A stretch of 64,000 nt of DNA. Source: Liopterus haemorrhoidalis (taxonomy: Eukaryota > Arthropoda > Insecta > Coleoptera > Dytiscidae). The notes beneath the pieces are model-generated. The model was not told where the DNA came from. It made no database searches and saw only the letters and a program-made list of their open reading frames with translations. Shown here piece by piece: positions 1 through 11,641 of this stretch (positions are counted from its first letter, which is position 1; each line of letters opens with the position of its first letter). The stretch lies in NCBI GenBank assembly GCA_963971575.1, contig OZ020611.1:149198419-149262418 (forward strand), written 5' to 3'. The position numbers and the translations under genes were made by a program.

Positions 1-1499
1 GGTAAAAGTCCAAAATTTGCTCAAAAGTTAAAAAAATTTGGATGTCAAGATATAAAATAATAAAATTCACTGTGTACGTTTAATGTATGTCATGTGTATG
101 TTAGATGACACGATTAAAAAAAAAGTATTAAAAAAAATGGAATAAAACTGTTTTATTCTTAAAATATTTTCAGCATTTTTAAGCCAAATAAACGATGCAA
201 ACAAAAAATATCTTGTTTTGACCAAATCGATTTATAAGTAAAATTTAAATTGTTAATTACTTAAGAACATTATGCTGCATCAATAATTTAATTAATTCCA
301 AAGTTTCACCAGAGGGCTTACAATCTATTGACAATGTAGCTGTTATTTGTGTAACAGCTTGTATTGATGAAACTCATCTCCACATCAGTCCTCCAGGTCC
401 TCACTGGAGTATTTTTAACTACCATCAAGATATACACCAACGACGGTTCCAGACGAGATCGTGCCCAGTACTTGAGCACTCACTGACTAACTCGTAATTC
501 ATCTCTTCTTCGCCATCTTTTTGTAGAACTAATTTCTGTACAGAATTAGACTTAATGAATGATTTATTAAAATTAACAATTAGTTCTATTCAGTATGTAA
601 CAATAGGATTACCTACTACCATATGCTTAAAATAAAAGATAACTACTGCGACTTATCTCATATCAAGCCCATGTGTTTTATTATCAATGTGTTCATCTTC
701 AATAAAATTTACACTAAGTACTTGTTTCAATTAATAAAGTACAACTAAGGTAAAGAAAAAAGGAAAGGAAAAAACACTAATTAAATATTTTTCTAAATTA
801 TTAATGAACTTTGACATAATCTCTTGAGCATTATTACATATGAAATAAAAAAAGAAATGCCGTAAATTCAGTGGCGCCTGAGACAGGGTGGCGATGGGAC
901 AGTGACCTAAAAAATTTTAATAAAAAAAAACTGAATTTAAAATCTCATTTATACTTTAATATTGCATTAAATCAACTAAATGTATCTGCATATATTTATT
1001 TTTATTATTTATAATTCAAAAAATTTTCAAATGTGCTGGATTTTAAAAATGTAAATCTAGAAAACAATATTCTCAGGTGGACACTATTCGTAGTGTCTCG
1101 AGACACAGTGTTGACACATGCGATTTATAATGTATTTATTTAAGCAAGTCATAAAAATTAACTGGAAAGGGCAACAGCGGCTAGGTTTAGTGTATGTGTT
1201 AGTGAATTTAGGTCGGTGTTCTTAGCTTAGTTCGTTTGTTTTGATTTGTGATAAGTACTCAGATGTAAAACTGGATACATTGCGTTATATTAAAACGTGC
1301 TTAACTATGAAACTATATTATTAATAAAAAATATTGATCCACATTTGCCAAAATTGAATATTTCACAATCGAACAAAAATGGAAATAGAACATTAACATA
1401 GTTCAGTACAAAACAATGGTAATAATTTAGAATGGGGAACCCAAAGCTACATTTTTTTTAACAACCGATGATTGATATGTCTGTAGCTCGGAGCTTAAT

Positions 1500-1552
<53 letters not shown>

Positions 1553-1699
1553 AAAAATATTTCACTTTCAACTCGTACTTGGAAGCATAATTTGAAAGCG
1601 AAATATTTTTAATTATTTTTATTACTATTATGGTCAACTTAGGTCATCAGTTTTTTTTACTTTTTTGTACCATGTTACATTGTGTAAATGAATTCTAAA
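1..1699. other. No gene recognised; AT-rich with simple repeats
   Basis: I see no coding region. Two local structures are visible: an uninterrupted (AT)n tract at 1503-1549 and a perfect 14-bp palindrome, GTGTCTCGAGACAC, at 1093-1106. A CAGTGGCGCC motif near 870 resembles a hAT terminus, but I found no partner end. Confidence 0.6.
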
Positions 1700-2540
1700 C
1701 ATTATTAATATTGTTATTATTATTAAATTTGACATAAGAGCTGAAGTCTAGGGCTTGTAGAGCTCTGTTGAACATAAAAAAAGTACATGATTTCATGTTA
1801 CATATTAAATTGCTTGTAAGTAATACAGAAAAAGAACAACAACAAAAAGATAATTACAGAAATGATAAACTAAAGAAATAAGAACTAAAATTAAACTAAA
1901 AATTATACCTAAAAAAAGAAACAAAAAATAAAAGAATAAAAACTAAAAATTATTCCCAAAATATACATCTAAATTATTCTTAAAATTATTGACGGACGTT
2001 GAGTACATACATTAGGCAGTTTATTCCAAACATTGAAGACACGATTACACAAGAAATTAGCACGCACACTCTTTTTAAAGCACTCGTGACTGATTTTATA
2101 TTTGTGTCCATGCAGCCGACTGTCACAATTAAAATTAAACAGTTTAGAGAGATCACATTTAAAATCACCACGAGCAATCCTAAACATTGTAATTAAATCA
2201 CCTCGCATCCTACGGTGTTCCAGAGTAGTTAGTTTTAATTTAGACAGTCTTTCTTCATAAGTAAGGTATCTAAAATTTGGTGAGAGTTTCGTAGCACGAC
2301 GTTGGACACTTCCCATGAATAAGATGTCTTTGCGGAGATGAGGAGACCAGACTGAGATTGCGAATTCCAATTGTGGTCTTATGTACGTTATATATCTTTT
2401 TCGCAATATCTGGAGATGGCTGGCGAAATTATTTAGATATTAAAAATACCATATAGATAGCTCTCTTGGCTGCTTTTAACACTTGATTTGACCATTTTAG
2501 GTCAGAATTAATAGTATGTTTCACGAGCCAGATTGAGTTG
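1700..2540 (-). pseudogene. CR1/L2-like non-LTR retrotransposon, 3' RT fragment
   Basis: The minus strand encodes the C-terminal part of a CR1/L2-type pol, after the RT catalytic core. It reads IRPQLEFAISVWSP, then VQRRATKL, then LTTLEHRRMRGDLI and FLCNRVFNVWNKLP, the conserved order for this group. The longest open stretch is 1969-2406. Before it, at about 2430-2540, the frame INSDLKWSNQVLKAAKRA continues the homology, then a frameshift and stop break it. Downstream on the minus strand is a 3' UTR-like stretch ending in AAT-type repeats near 1700-1732, as CR1/L2 3' tails often do. The endonuclease and RT core are absent, so this is a dead 5'-truncated copy. A second fragment of the same family is at 39419-39715. 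Confidence 0.85.
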
Positions 2541-2562
2541 GATTAGGGGCCATATATTTAAA

Positions 2563-2690
2563 AATCCTAGAGGACAAGTGGGAGAAATTCTAAAAATCAT
2601 TTGAGAACGTGGAGAAGAAATTCCGAAAATCAATTAAGGACAGCGGGGTAGAGATATTCCGAAAATCTTTTGAGAACGGGGGGCGGTGAT
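2563..2690. repeat. Degenerate tandem repeat, about 35-bp period
   Basis: About four imperfect units share the pattern AAAATC...GAGAACG...GGAGAAATTCC. Spacing drifts between roughly 32 and 36 bp. No coding role is suggested. Confidence 0.55.
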
Positions 2691-3926
2691 TACAAAAAAA
2701 CATGAGGCAGAAATTTCATAGAACCAATCTGGAAGGTCAGACCAAAGTTCCATGAGAATTGTGTTATTCTTTTCTTTATATACCGGACCTGGTTGTAACG
2801 AACTGTCAGATAAAATGAACCGTTTTTTGTATATTAAATTTGTATATGAAACTTTCCATTTCGAGCCCATTAAACTGCTATAAATATTTATTCCTGTCTG
2901 TGTTCATTTGCTTAATAGTGGGTTAATAATGTTAGAATAGTATGCATAAGGTCCAAACGATAAGCAAATTCTTAATATACATGTAAAGTACAACATTCTA
3001 TTTGTTTCAATATTTTTGACGAGTTTTATGCTCATGCGCATTGATTTTGCACCTGTACCCTTAGTCACAGTAAACTGGTCATGTCTTGCAGTATTATTTG
3101 CCAAAAACTCTTAATTCGAAATGAGACAATAACACAAAAACATGAAAAGTACTGTTATTTAAGTAGTTAGACATATTTTTTGTCAAGTAAATCCATAATT
3201 CCCAACAAAACTCACCAATTATTTATTTACGCTTACTTAATTTTATTCAAATATCCTAATTTTTAAGAAACATTCATCCAGTTGGTTGGACAACACTAAG
3301 CTAATAACGATAAATACTCGTCTTTAGTTCGAAGCCGACAAGTGAACAATACAACATCCATATTCAGTCTTGTGTAAAGTTTAGGTTAGAACATGTAGAT
3401 GGCAGTAGCATCAAAAATTAAGGAGCTTATCTATGAAATGTCAGCGGCTAAAGCTAATTGCCACAACTAAGGGCTACTTTGGGTGGTCGAGAATAATATA
3501 AGAACCTTAATCACTCCCTTATCTCTACACTTAACCTTTCTTTTATATAGTGCTGCACACTTAATTAGTTTTCAATATAGCGGACCGGTGAAATTAATCT
3601 TTAGATTAGATAATATGGGAGATAACTAATTTAATATACATACTTCCTATACCTGACGTTTGAAGGGGAGAATGTGGATCGAGGATGTGAAACTGTCGCT
3701 TCTCGCTATATGTCGTGCAGTGAAATGATTCAGTTCCCAGGATCGTCAAGAATGTACGAGGTTAAGCTGGAAAAACCTATGAGACATGTGAACTTTGATT
3801 CACGTTCAATTATTATTAATAATTCTATAGATAAGAAAATATTAGGCGACGAGTACTCCTGCTTCTTATTTTATTTGTTAATAGATTAAGGATGCCAAAA
3901 TTTGATAACTTAATGTAGGACATTAC
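2691..3926. other. No gene recognised
   Basis: Only short open frames occur. The longest, 3674-3889 on the plus strand (71 codons), has no motif I recognise and I do not call it a gene. Confidence 0.5.
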
Positions 3927-4255
3927 CTGTGTTGTAATAGATACATTTAAAAAAATATCTAGATACAGATACAGATATCCAAGAAAAATTGTATCTAGAT
4001 GCAGATACAGATACAGAATTATAAAAAATATCTAGATACAGATACATGCCAAAAATGTTTGTATCTAGATACTTTTGAAAAACCACTGAAAAATTTAAAT
4101 ACCATATTTTTTACCAAAAAAACAGTGCATGTTAATCAGTATTATACAGGTTGTTCAAAAATGAACATGATGTCACCAAAAGCCCACTAAATTCAAGGTA
4201 AAACACTATTCTACTGAATAAATTTGTACTAAATAACGTATGTATTATGTTAGCC

Positions 4256-4554
4256 TAGGGGTCGGCAAAGCGCAGCTTGCGAGCCACATGCGGCTCTTTG
4301 AGGATATTCGTGTGGCTCTTCAAATTAAGTTGATAAGGACTAAAATTTAGATAATATTCACGTAAATGTTCATTTTATTTTTATGCAGCGTATCGGTAAC
4401 AGCAATGAGTAATATAAAACATATTTATGCAGTACTTGTTAAATGATGCTAAAAAAAGTCATGTATTAAAACAAATTTATGGCTCTTTAAGATGTTTCCA
4501 GATGCTGTAAAGAGTGAATTTGGCTTTTTAGCCTCTAAAGTTTGCCGACCCCTG
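4256..4554. mobile_element. Nested 299-bp hAT MITE
   Basis: TIRs are TAGGGGTCGGCAAAG and CTTTGCCGACCCCTG in outline. A perfect 8-bp TSD, TGTTAGCC, flanks it at 4248-4255 and 4555-4562. The interior repeats the CGGCTCTTT motif near both ends. It interrupts the larger hAT at 3927-5562, so it is younger. Confidence 0.92.
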
Positions 4555-4579
4555 TGTTAGCCGTATGTGCTAACGTATG

Positions 4580-4625
4580 AGCTGCGTATCTATAAGACTA
4601 ATGTTCGTCTCATAGATACGCAGCT
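4580..4625. repeat. Perfect 14-bp inverted repeat (hairpin)
   Basis: AGCTGCGTATCTAT (4580-4593) is matched exactly by its complement at 4612-4625. An additional AGAC/GTCT pair in the loop extends the stem after one mismatch. It sits just outside the nested hAT. Confidence 0.75.
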
Positions 4626-5570
4626 ATGTTCTTGTTAAGAGGACGTTCCTTTCAATCAAAATTTAATAATTGAAGTGGAAGTCGTGTAATGTCACGATCA
4701 TATTTTATCATTAATAAAAAATTACTGATAAGAAATATGTGATTTTTTTTTTTTCATTCCATACAAATTTAATTTATAAACAAAATTTCAGTTGACATTT
4801 TCACGCTTACAAGTTAAATTTATATTAACGTTTAATAATTTATTCAATTTTACATCCTTTAGGAAACACATCTATTTATCTTACTTATTTCAATTAGGAC
4901 ATATCCAATAAGCATGGCCATAATATCAAGACTAGCATGGTCGGCCCTTGGGTGAGGCGGACTAGAGCCAGGCCTCAAGTGAAGAAATGCCTCAAAAAAA
5001 TTATCAAAATGTATTTTCATAGTATATCACTGGATACTTTTGGCCTTAATTTGTCTTGCCCAAGACTTCACAAAACCACGGTCTACTCCCAAACCACTTG
5101 CGTGGATATAATTTTTCATATGTTTTTAGTAAATTACTCATAAAAAAAAAAATAAATAAATAAAAAAAAAACAACAATAGTTTTCATTTAATAATGACCC
5201 ATTTTTGTTGTATCTACTATTGTGGTACCTAAATACCTACTATTTTTAATGCCGTTCAAAAACTACGAAAAACGAATGAGAATATGTATTTTTTTTACTT
5301 TCAATATAAATTTAATTTGTAAACGTCAGAGTTACAATTGTTTTCTGAATTTTGTATATAGTAAAAATAAAATATTTAAAACGACAATTTTATAATTAAA
5401 CTATTATATCAGCTCAGTATCATGGTATAAAAATAAAGTAACGATCAAAGTATCTGAAATACAGATACAAGATACTTAAATTTAAATATCTAGATAGATA
5501 CATATTTCAAAAAGTATCTAATTTGTATCTAGATACTTGTAACTAGATACATTACAACACTGCACATTAC

Positions 5571-6351
5571 AAACTAAATTAAGTAAAGCATATTTTATAA
5601 TTAGTAATTTATTACATCACTGGGTTCTGAATTTCTACATTTGAACACAATACATTTTCTTTAATAGTTCGAACTCAAAACTTACAAAATACATACATTA
5701 TAAAATTTGCTATTATTATACTTCACTTGCAACCCTGAAGGGATCCAGGTGTATGCGTGGGGGGGGGCACTAATATGAGTTTACTCGGCGTGTTGTGGGG
5801 ACAAATTATGACCACAGGCAATAAGCATAAACTTCTGTATTTCTGAATTCGGGGCATGTTGGACAATAAATACATTTCCCAGACAATTTTAGGTTTCAAA
5901 AGTAATACGGGGCATTGAATATGGAACTGTACTGCATTATCCGGATATCCGGATTGTTGGCTGCAGTGCCGGCTCTAGGGATCCCAGCGTCCCAATGTAA
6001 TTTTAAGTTGGGCGTCCCTAGAAATTCATTTGATTAAAAAAAAGACGGATCCAAGTGATGAAAAAACAAGGAAAATGGATCTAAGAAAAGACCAGAAACA
6101 AAAAATAGAAGACGAATTGGAAGTATAGACAAAACAAGAAAAAAATAATGTGAAAAATGAATTATCACACATTTCAGGGTTTTATAGGTATTTAATTCTG
6201 AGATATGTCTCAAGCCAAAAATTGATTGGAATTCTATTTTACCATTATAGTAGTTCTATTTATTTCCCTCCGAACACAATCTTCCAAACGCTGCTAAGCA
6301 TTTACTATTTCACAAATCTACTTGAAACTCCATGTGTATGTTGACAAAAAA
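5571..6351. other. No gene recognised; orphan TE end
   Basis: A G-run occurs at 5760-5768. CAGTGCCGGCTCTAGGG near 5972 resembles the hAT terminus of the 15029-15871 element, but no right end or TSD was found. The 64-codon frame at 6150-6344 has no recognisable motif. Confidence 0.5.
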
Positions 6352-6453
6352 TATTTTTTTTTTTTTTTTTATTTATTGTTTTATTGGCCGTTGGTCTTTC
6401 GACCATATTAGCCAGCTACAAATTTTATATAATATATGTACAATTATAATTAA

Positions 6454-9400
6454 TTACATTTTTAAATTTGAATTGATAATAAATTTGACCAAAAATATAT
6501 ATGATTTGTAATGTTTTAATAAATTTATAATAGAATGCGGTGGATTTAGATTAATTTTTTCCAGTTCCATAATAAGATCTTTTCTTTGATTACTAAAATT
6601 TGGGCAATGGAAAAAAATGTGATCTAGGGTCCCAATAGTTTCATTGTCGCAGGGGCAGTACGGTGACTTAATTACACCAATTTTATATAAATGTTGTGGA
6701 TAAAATGCATGGCCAAATCTTATCCTACACATAGTTGTGATTACATTTCTTTTTTCTCCACAAGCGTGAAACCAGGGTTTCTTTGGTAGACTATTTTCTA
6801 TTTGTCCATAAAATTTTCCTCTGTCTTCTTGCCACTCTTGTGCCCATTCTGCATTCAAGTTCATATATACGGTACTTTTAAAATCATAATGAGGTATTAC
6901 ATCGGTGATTTCTACTGTAGGTGATTTTGCTGCCACTTTGGCTAGTTTATCTGCTATGTCATTCCCGTATGAAATGCCTTGGTGTGATTTAATCCAAATA
7001 AGTTTTACTTCACTTATATCTTTTAAAAGGTGCATTATTCTTTGAATATTAAAATGAAAAGGGAATTTTTTAGAATTTTTTAAAGATTGTAATGCACTTA
7101 GACAATCACTTATAATAATAAATTTTAATTCAGGATTGTTGTAATCTATAATGAAATTTAATGCTTGTTCTATTGCATACAATTCAGCTGAAAATGTTGA
7201 ATAATAATTTGGTAAAGTAAATTTTTTACCGAATTTTAAGAAATGACAATAGAAAGCTGCTCCTACCATGTTATTCTCATGATATTTAGACCCATCTGTA
7301 TAAATACATATATAATTTGATGCATTTTTTTGCAACTGCTCTTTAAAAATCTCTTTATCTACAATTACATTGCCGGTAAAAGGTGGAATGATGATATTAA
7401 CGTCATGATAATTATTTTCGTAAGGAACTTTAAATAATGGACATGAGTTATCGAATATTATATATTTGGAGAGTTCCATAATTTTTCCAAATGAAAATAT
7501 GTAGTCCGGAGGTTTGTGAGTCAGACCTTTAGATGATGAGATGTCCTGAATGTATAGCCATTTTACCAAATCCATAGACTTATAGTCAAAGTATAATTTT
7601 TTAGTAATGAAATTATAACCCAATTTTTTCCTTCGATAGAATAACGAAAATTCACACGTTTCAGCCAAAAGAGATCTAATTGGAGTCGATTTCATTGCCC
7701 CTAAGCAAGTCCTTAGCGATTTAAATTGCAGTCTATCTATTTTCTTAAGATTCGTAAAAGAAGACGAAGAATAAAAAATAGAACCATAATCAATTTTAGA
7801 TCGAATATAAGATCTATAAAACATAAGAATTATGTTCGGATTGGCTCCCCACCAGGAATGTGCTATAGCTCTTAATATATTTACACGTTTCTCGACTTCT
7901 GTTTGTAGATAGGCAATATGATAATTCCAGGTTAATTTTTGATCAAGAAACATTCCTAAATATTTTGTTGTAGCTTTTATCGATATTGTGTGTATGCCTA
8001 GTCGAATTGTGTCATAATTTAATTTAATTCTTTTTCGCGTAAAGAAGACAATACTAGATTTAGAATCTGATAAGGAGAAACCATGTTCATTCAACCATAA
8101 GTCCAAACCAAAGAAGGAATATTTTAGTTCTTGAATACATTTAGTTAATTTTGAATTTCTATTTATAAGAACAATATCATCAGCATATTGAACATAAGTT
8201 ATAGTTTTAGGAAGATAAATTTGTATATCAGCAGTGTACAAGTTGAAAAATAAGGGACTAAGAATGGATCCTTGTTGGATACCTATATAAATTAACCTTG
8301 GTGAACTCACTCTGCCTTTAAATTTTACTACAATTTCTCTGAGACTATACATTTTTTCTAAACGTTTTATAAAAATTATAGGTATTTGTAAAGCGGACAT
8401 TTTTTCTAAAAGAATTGGAATTTGTACATTGTCAAAAGCTTTTTCTAAGTCTAAAAATACAGCTCCAGCAATACTTTTTTCTTCAAAAGCTCTGTGTATT
8501 TCATTGTTTAATGAAAAAATAGCATCTTGAGTACCTTTTCCTTTACGGTATGCTGTTTGTGCATTTGTAAGAATTTTATTATGTTCTAGAAACCATTCTA
8601 ATCGATTTTTTATTAATCGTTCAAGAACTTTAAACAAACACGAAGCTAGGCTTATTGGACGGTATGATTTAGTATTTTTAGGATCTTTACCTGGTTTTAA
8701 AATGGGGACAATTATTTGCTTTTGCCAGTCAGTAAGCCAATTATCTTCATACCAAATATTATTATAAATGTAAAGTAAAGTACATTTGGCTTTTTTGGGT
8801 AAATTTTGAATCATGGAATATGTTATGTTATCATGTCCTGGAGCACTGTCTGAAGAATTTTTTTCCAAGACTGAGTCTAGCTCTTCATATGTAAAGACAC
8901 TTATTAAAAAGTGATCAGATAATTTGTTGTTGTTTTTTAGGAAAGGCGGAAAAGACGCTCCAGATGGCGCTAGAAAGTCAGCATACTCTTCTAGCCAAGT
9001 ATCTTTTAATTCTGGATTTTCAGAAGATGCTTCGACATTGATGTTTTTGGCTTGGCGTAATTTTTTCCAAATAGTAGAAGATGAAGTGTTTATATTAATT
9101 GACTCACAAAAATGTTTCCATTCGGTGCGTTTTTGATTTTTTATGAACTTTTTTGCAGAATTAACAGTTCTTCTAAAATTTATGAAATTATCTAAGGTTG
9201 GTTTTTTCCGGTATATTCCTAATTTTTGTTTTGCTTCAGCAAGTTTTTGTTGACAATTAATTGTCCACCACGATTTCGGCTTGTGTGGGGTATTATATGG
9301 CAATTTTTTGGGAATATTTTCTTCCGCAGCTTTGTTAATAGTTTCTATTAGTTTAGAATACATATTTAATATATTTGTGTCAGCTTCAAACGTTGGAAGA

Positions 9401-10158
9401 TACTTGTCTATATATTGAGTATAGGATGGCCAGTTGGCATTTTTTGTGTTCCATAATCTATTTGGAGTAAAATTTCTAATAGTACTTGTACATGGTGTTA
9501 TAGATATTATGGTAGAGACTATGAAATGATTTGATCCTAGTGTTTCAGTTGTAGTTTTTGTCATAGTTTGTAAAACCAAGTTTGTATTACAAATGGTGAG
9601 ATCTACTGCAGATGGGCGATGGCCAGGCAATGTTACAAGGGTGGGAGAACCATCGTTTAAAATATACATATCATATGTATCTAGTGCATCTAGTATGGAG
9701 TTACCACTATGATCACTAAAGGCACACCCCCATACAGGGCTATGTGCATTAAAGTCACCTCCAATTAAAAAGGTATCAGACAATTTTGAATGTAATAAAC
9801 TCCACAAAAAGTTGTCTACTGTGTGACCAGGCTTTACATAAACAGATACACAATCAATGTATTTTGATTGTATTTTAAGATTAATTGCACAGATTTGAAT
9901 ATTGTTATCACAAATATCTTCTGTGTTTATTATTTGAAAATTTAAATTATTACAAACTAAAATAGCGCTACCTCCGTAGCCGTCATTTCTATCACATCTG
10001 ATTAATTTATAGTTATGAAATTTAACAAATCTGTTTCTTTTAAACCATGTTTCGGATAGTAGAACTATATGAGGTTTATATGTGCCCAAATACATTTCTA
10101 AAAGTGGTTTATGAGCATTAACAGACTGCCCATTCCATTGAATAATTTTAAGTTCCAT
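6454..10158 (-). CDS. I-group pol: endonuclease, reverse transcriptase, RNase H
   Basis: An uninterrupted 1234-codon frame starts at an ATG one codon after the gag stop. It would nick target DNA and copy the element RNA in the nucleus. Residues 1-215 are an apurinic-like endonuclease: N9, E36, GDFNAH at 134-139, D186, and SNH at 209-211 where SDH is usual. RT covers roughly 470-760: YRPISL near 499, the motif A Asp D570 in FLDLEKAFD, IQQGSILSPLFF near 627-638, and YADD at 658-661. RNase H lies at about 950-1075, with D955, E992, D1018 and D1070 as the expected acidic residues. A C-terminal zinc motif follows (C1168, C1170, H1180, C1185). Length and domain order are as expected for a complete I-type pol, with no stop. 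Activity is inferred, not shown; the SDH-to-SNH change should be tested, since that Asp is normally important. Confidence 0.95.
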   Translation of the reverse strand: MELKIIQWNGQSVNAHKPLLEMYLGTYKPHIVLLSETWFKRNRFVKFHNYKLIRCDRNDGYGGSAILVCNNLNFQIINTEDICDNNIQICAINLKIQSKYIDCVSVYVKPGHTVDNFLWSLLHSKLSDTFLIGGDFNAHSPVWGCAFSDHSGNSILDALDTYDMYILNDGSPTLVTLPGHRPSAVDLTICNTNLVLQTMTKTTTETLGSNHFIVSTIISITPCTSTIRNFTPNRLWNTKNANWPSYTQYIDKYLPTFEADTNILNMYSKLIETINKAAEENIPKKLPYNTPHKPKSWWTINCQQKLAEAKQKLGIYRKKPTLDNFINFRRTVNSAKKFIKNQKRTEWKHFCESININTSSSTIWKKLRQAKNINVEASSENPELKDTWLEEYADFLAPSGASFPPFLKNNNKLSDHFLISVFTYEELDSVLEKNSSDSAPGHDNITYSMIQNLPKKAKCTLLYIYNNIWYEDNWLTDWQKQIIVPILKPGKDPKNTKSYRPISLASCLFKVLERLIKNRLEWFLEHNKILTNAQTAYRKGKGTQDAIFSLNNEIHRAFEEKSIAGAVFLDLEKAFDNVQIPILLEKMSALQIPIIFIKRLEKMYSLREIVVKFKGRVSSPRLIYIGIQQGSILSPLFFNLYTADIQIYLPKTITYVQYADDIVLINRNSKLTKCIQELKYSFFGLDLWLNEHGFSLSDSKSSIVFFTRKRIKLNYDTIRLGIHTISIKATTKYLGMFLDQKLTWNYHIAYLQTEVEKRVNILRAIAHSWWGANPNIILMFYRSYIRSKIDYGSIFYSSSSFTNLKKIDRLQFKSLRTCLGAMKSTPIRSLLAETCEFSLFYRRKKLGYNFITKKLYFDYKSMDLVKWLYIQDISSSKGLTHKPPDYIFSFGKIMELSKYIIFDNSCPLFKVPYENNYHDVNIIIPPFTGNVIVDKEIFKEQLQKNASNYICIYTDGSKYHENNMVGAAFYCHFLKFGKKFTLPNYYSTFSAELYAIEQALNFIIDYNNPELKFIIISDCLSALQSLKNSKKFPFHFNIQRIMHLLKDISEVKLIWIKSHQGISYGNDIADKLAKVAAKSPTVEITDVIPHYDFKSTVYMNLNAEWAQEWQEDRGKFYGQIENSLPKKPWFHACGEKRNVITTMCRIRFGHAFYPQHLYKIGVIKSPYCPCDNETIGTLDHIFFHCPNFSNQRKDLIMELEKINLNPPHSIINLLKHYKSYIFLVKFIINSNLKM

Positions 10159-10161
10159 GTT

Positions 10162-11632
10162 TTAAATTATAATTTCATTATCAAAATCATTCAAATTATT
10201 TAAGAGAGCAAGTACATCATTATTATTAACCGGTACATTTTGCTGAACTTGCAAAATTAATGTTTCTATCAACGTTAGTAATTTTTTTTTCAAGTTTTCC
10301 GAAATTATAGTGTCATTATTTTGAGAAACCCTATGATATTGTGGCCCGTATGTGTTGACTATTGGCTGTTGTGGTTGTATAACCGGATGGTTAATTCCAG
10401 GAAATTGATTTCTTGTTACTTCATTTGGCATATTTGTCACTATGGGTACCCTTTTTGTAAAATTGAAATTCTTCTTTGGACTATTGCTATTATTTACTGT
10501 TCGCTGAATCCTTTGTGGTGTTATTTGGTTCATCTTTGGAAATTCAAATACAGAGGTAATATCTGGTCGACGCTCATTCACAATATTAGCAAAACATGTT
10601 TGATGTTGTTTTGCAGCTTCAGAGTAGGATAAATTCTGTATTACCATAATTCGTTTTATATTTTTTTGTCTTGTGAATTCAGGACAAATTCTGTTTGTAG
10701 ATACATGGGCTCCTTTGCAGAAAATGCAACAGGGCTCAATCTGTGTACATTCGTTCGGACTGTGAGATAGACTACATCGACTACAACGTTGGGTACTTTT
10801 ACAGTTACGACTTAAATGACCATATCTTAAACAATTAAAACATTGGACTACTTGTGGAATATAAGTTGATACTTCACAGCGTGTACCGAACAAATATATG
10901 TAATTCGGGAGTTTTTGTCCTTCAAATTTAAAAATGCATGTTTGTGTTGGTTTTTTTTCCGTACTGGAAATTCGCTTTAAAATTCTTCTTACAGATATGA
11001 TTTTAATTTCACATTCAGTTTCTTGAATTATTTCCTCGTCAGTCAGCGTGGTATCTATAAATTTGACAATACCTTGTCTCGACACATTAAATTCAGGTAT
11101 ATAGCTCTCAAATTCAATATTATTAACAGCCTCCAAATCTATTAATTTATTTGCAGCAACAGAATTGTTTCAATTCAATTTTAATTTTTGATTTACCAAC
11201 ACTTTGAATGTTTAATATATTATTTTTAATAAATGTATTTTCTCCTTTATATAAAATTTTTCCAATTGACATGGGATGTAATCTTTTAAATTGTTTATGT
11301 TCAATAAAAATATAATATGGTCCTGTGTCTGTTATTTTATATTTTATTTTATTTGTTATGTTGCTAGAATTTATGCTAGTGAAATCATTAGCGGACATAT
11401 TATTGGTCATCTTAGCTGGTGGTAGATTTAAAATTTCCTCACCTGATCTTTTGTAGGTTAGAGGTTTAGCTGTTATTGTGGAACCATTGTTCGTGTATAG
11501 GGATTCATCTTGTGCGTCCATATTTTCTATTTCTGGATTATTTAAAACTTCCAGTGCATCATATATATATCTTGAAGTGTTTTTTGACTGTCCAGTGTCA
11601 GGCGGCCCTGGACCTCCATGATCTTCCATCAT
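10162..11632 (-). pseudogene. I-group gag (ORF1) with one frameshift
   Basis: ORF1 encodes the RNA-binding nucleocapsid-like protein of the retrotransposon RNP. The upstream part starts at an ATG at 11632 and runs to a TAA at 11147. The downstream part is in another frame and ends at 10162-10164. The two are continuous in homology: SVGKSKIKIELK before the break, and NSVAANKLIDLEAV after it, read in the new frame. A single indel around 11160-11175, in an A-rich stretch, explains this. The second part carries three CCHC knuckles: CFNCLRYGHLSRNC, CSRCSLSHSPNEC and CIFCKGAHVSTNRIC. Its TAA is separated from the pol ATG by one codon in the same frame, so termination-reinitiation or readthrough are both conceivable. 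A programmed shift cannot be excluded, but I see no slippery heptamer with a following structure. Confidence 0.85.
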
Positions 11633-11641
11633 TACTTGCAC

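Larger units (their letters stand above)
3927..5562. mobile_element. hAT-type non-autonomous element with GATAC-rich subterminal repeats
   Basis: The ends are an imperfect terminal inverted repeat (TIR): CTGTGTTGTAATAGATAC on the left, the complement of CAGTGTTGTAATGTATC on the right. Flanking 8-mers are GACATTAC (3919-3926) and CACATTAC (5563-5570), a 7/8 TSD as expected for hAT. Both subterminal zones carry many copies of TATCTAGATAC and AGATACAGATAC, on both strands, which would suit transposase-binding sites. No transposase is recognisable. A smaller hAT (4256-4554) lies inside. Confidence 0.8.
6352..11641 (-). mobile_element. Near-full-length I-group non-LTR retrotransposon
   Basis: Gag (about 11632-10162) is followed by pol (10158-6454), then a short 3' UTR with overlapping AATAAA-type signals and a poly(A) tail, seen as a plus-strand T-run at about 6354-6371. 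RNase H after the RT places it in the I group rather than Jockey or CR1. The 5' limit is uncertain: about 200-250 bp upstream of gag may be 5' UTR, but I could not find a convincing TSD. Two other I-group copies in the window (52415-57257 and 57808-59430) belong to different, more decayed families. Confidence 0.9.

Noticed and set aside
11140..11180. Programmed ribosomal frameshift in gag
   Set aside because: No clear slippery heptamer plus downstream structure; a one-base indel is simpler, though not proven.
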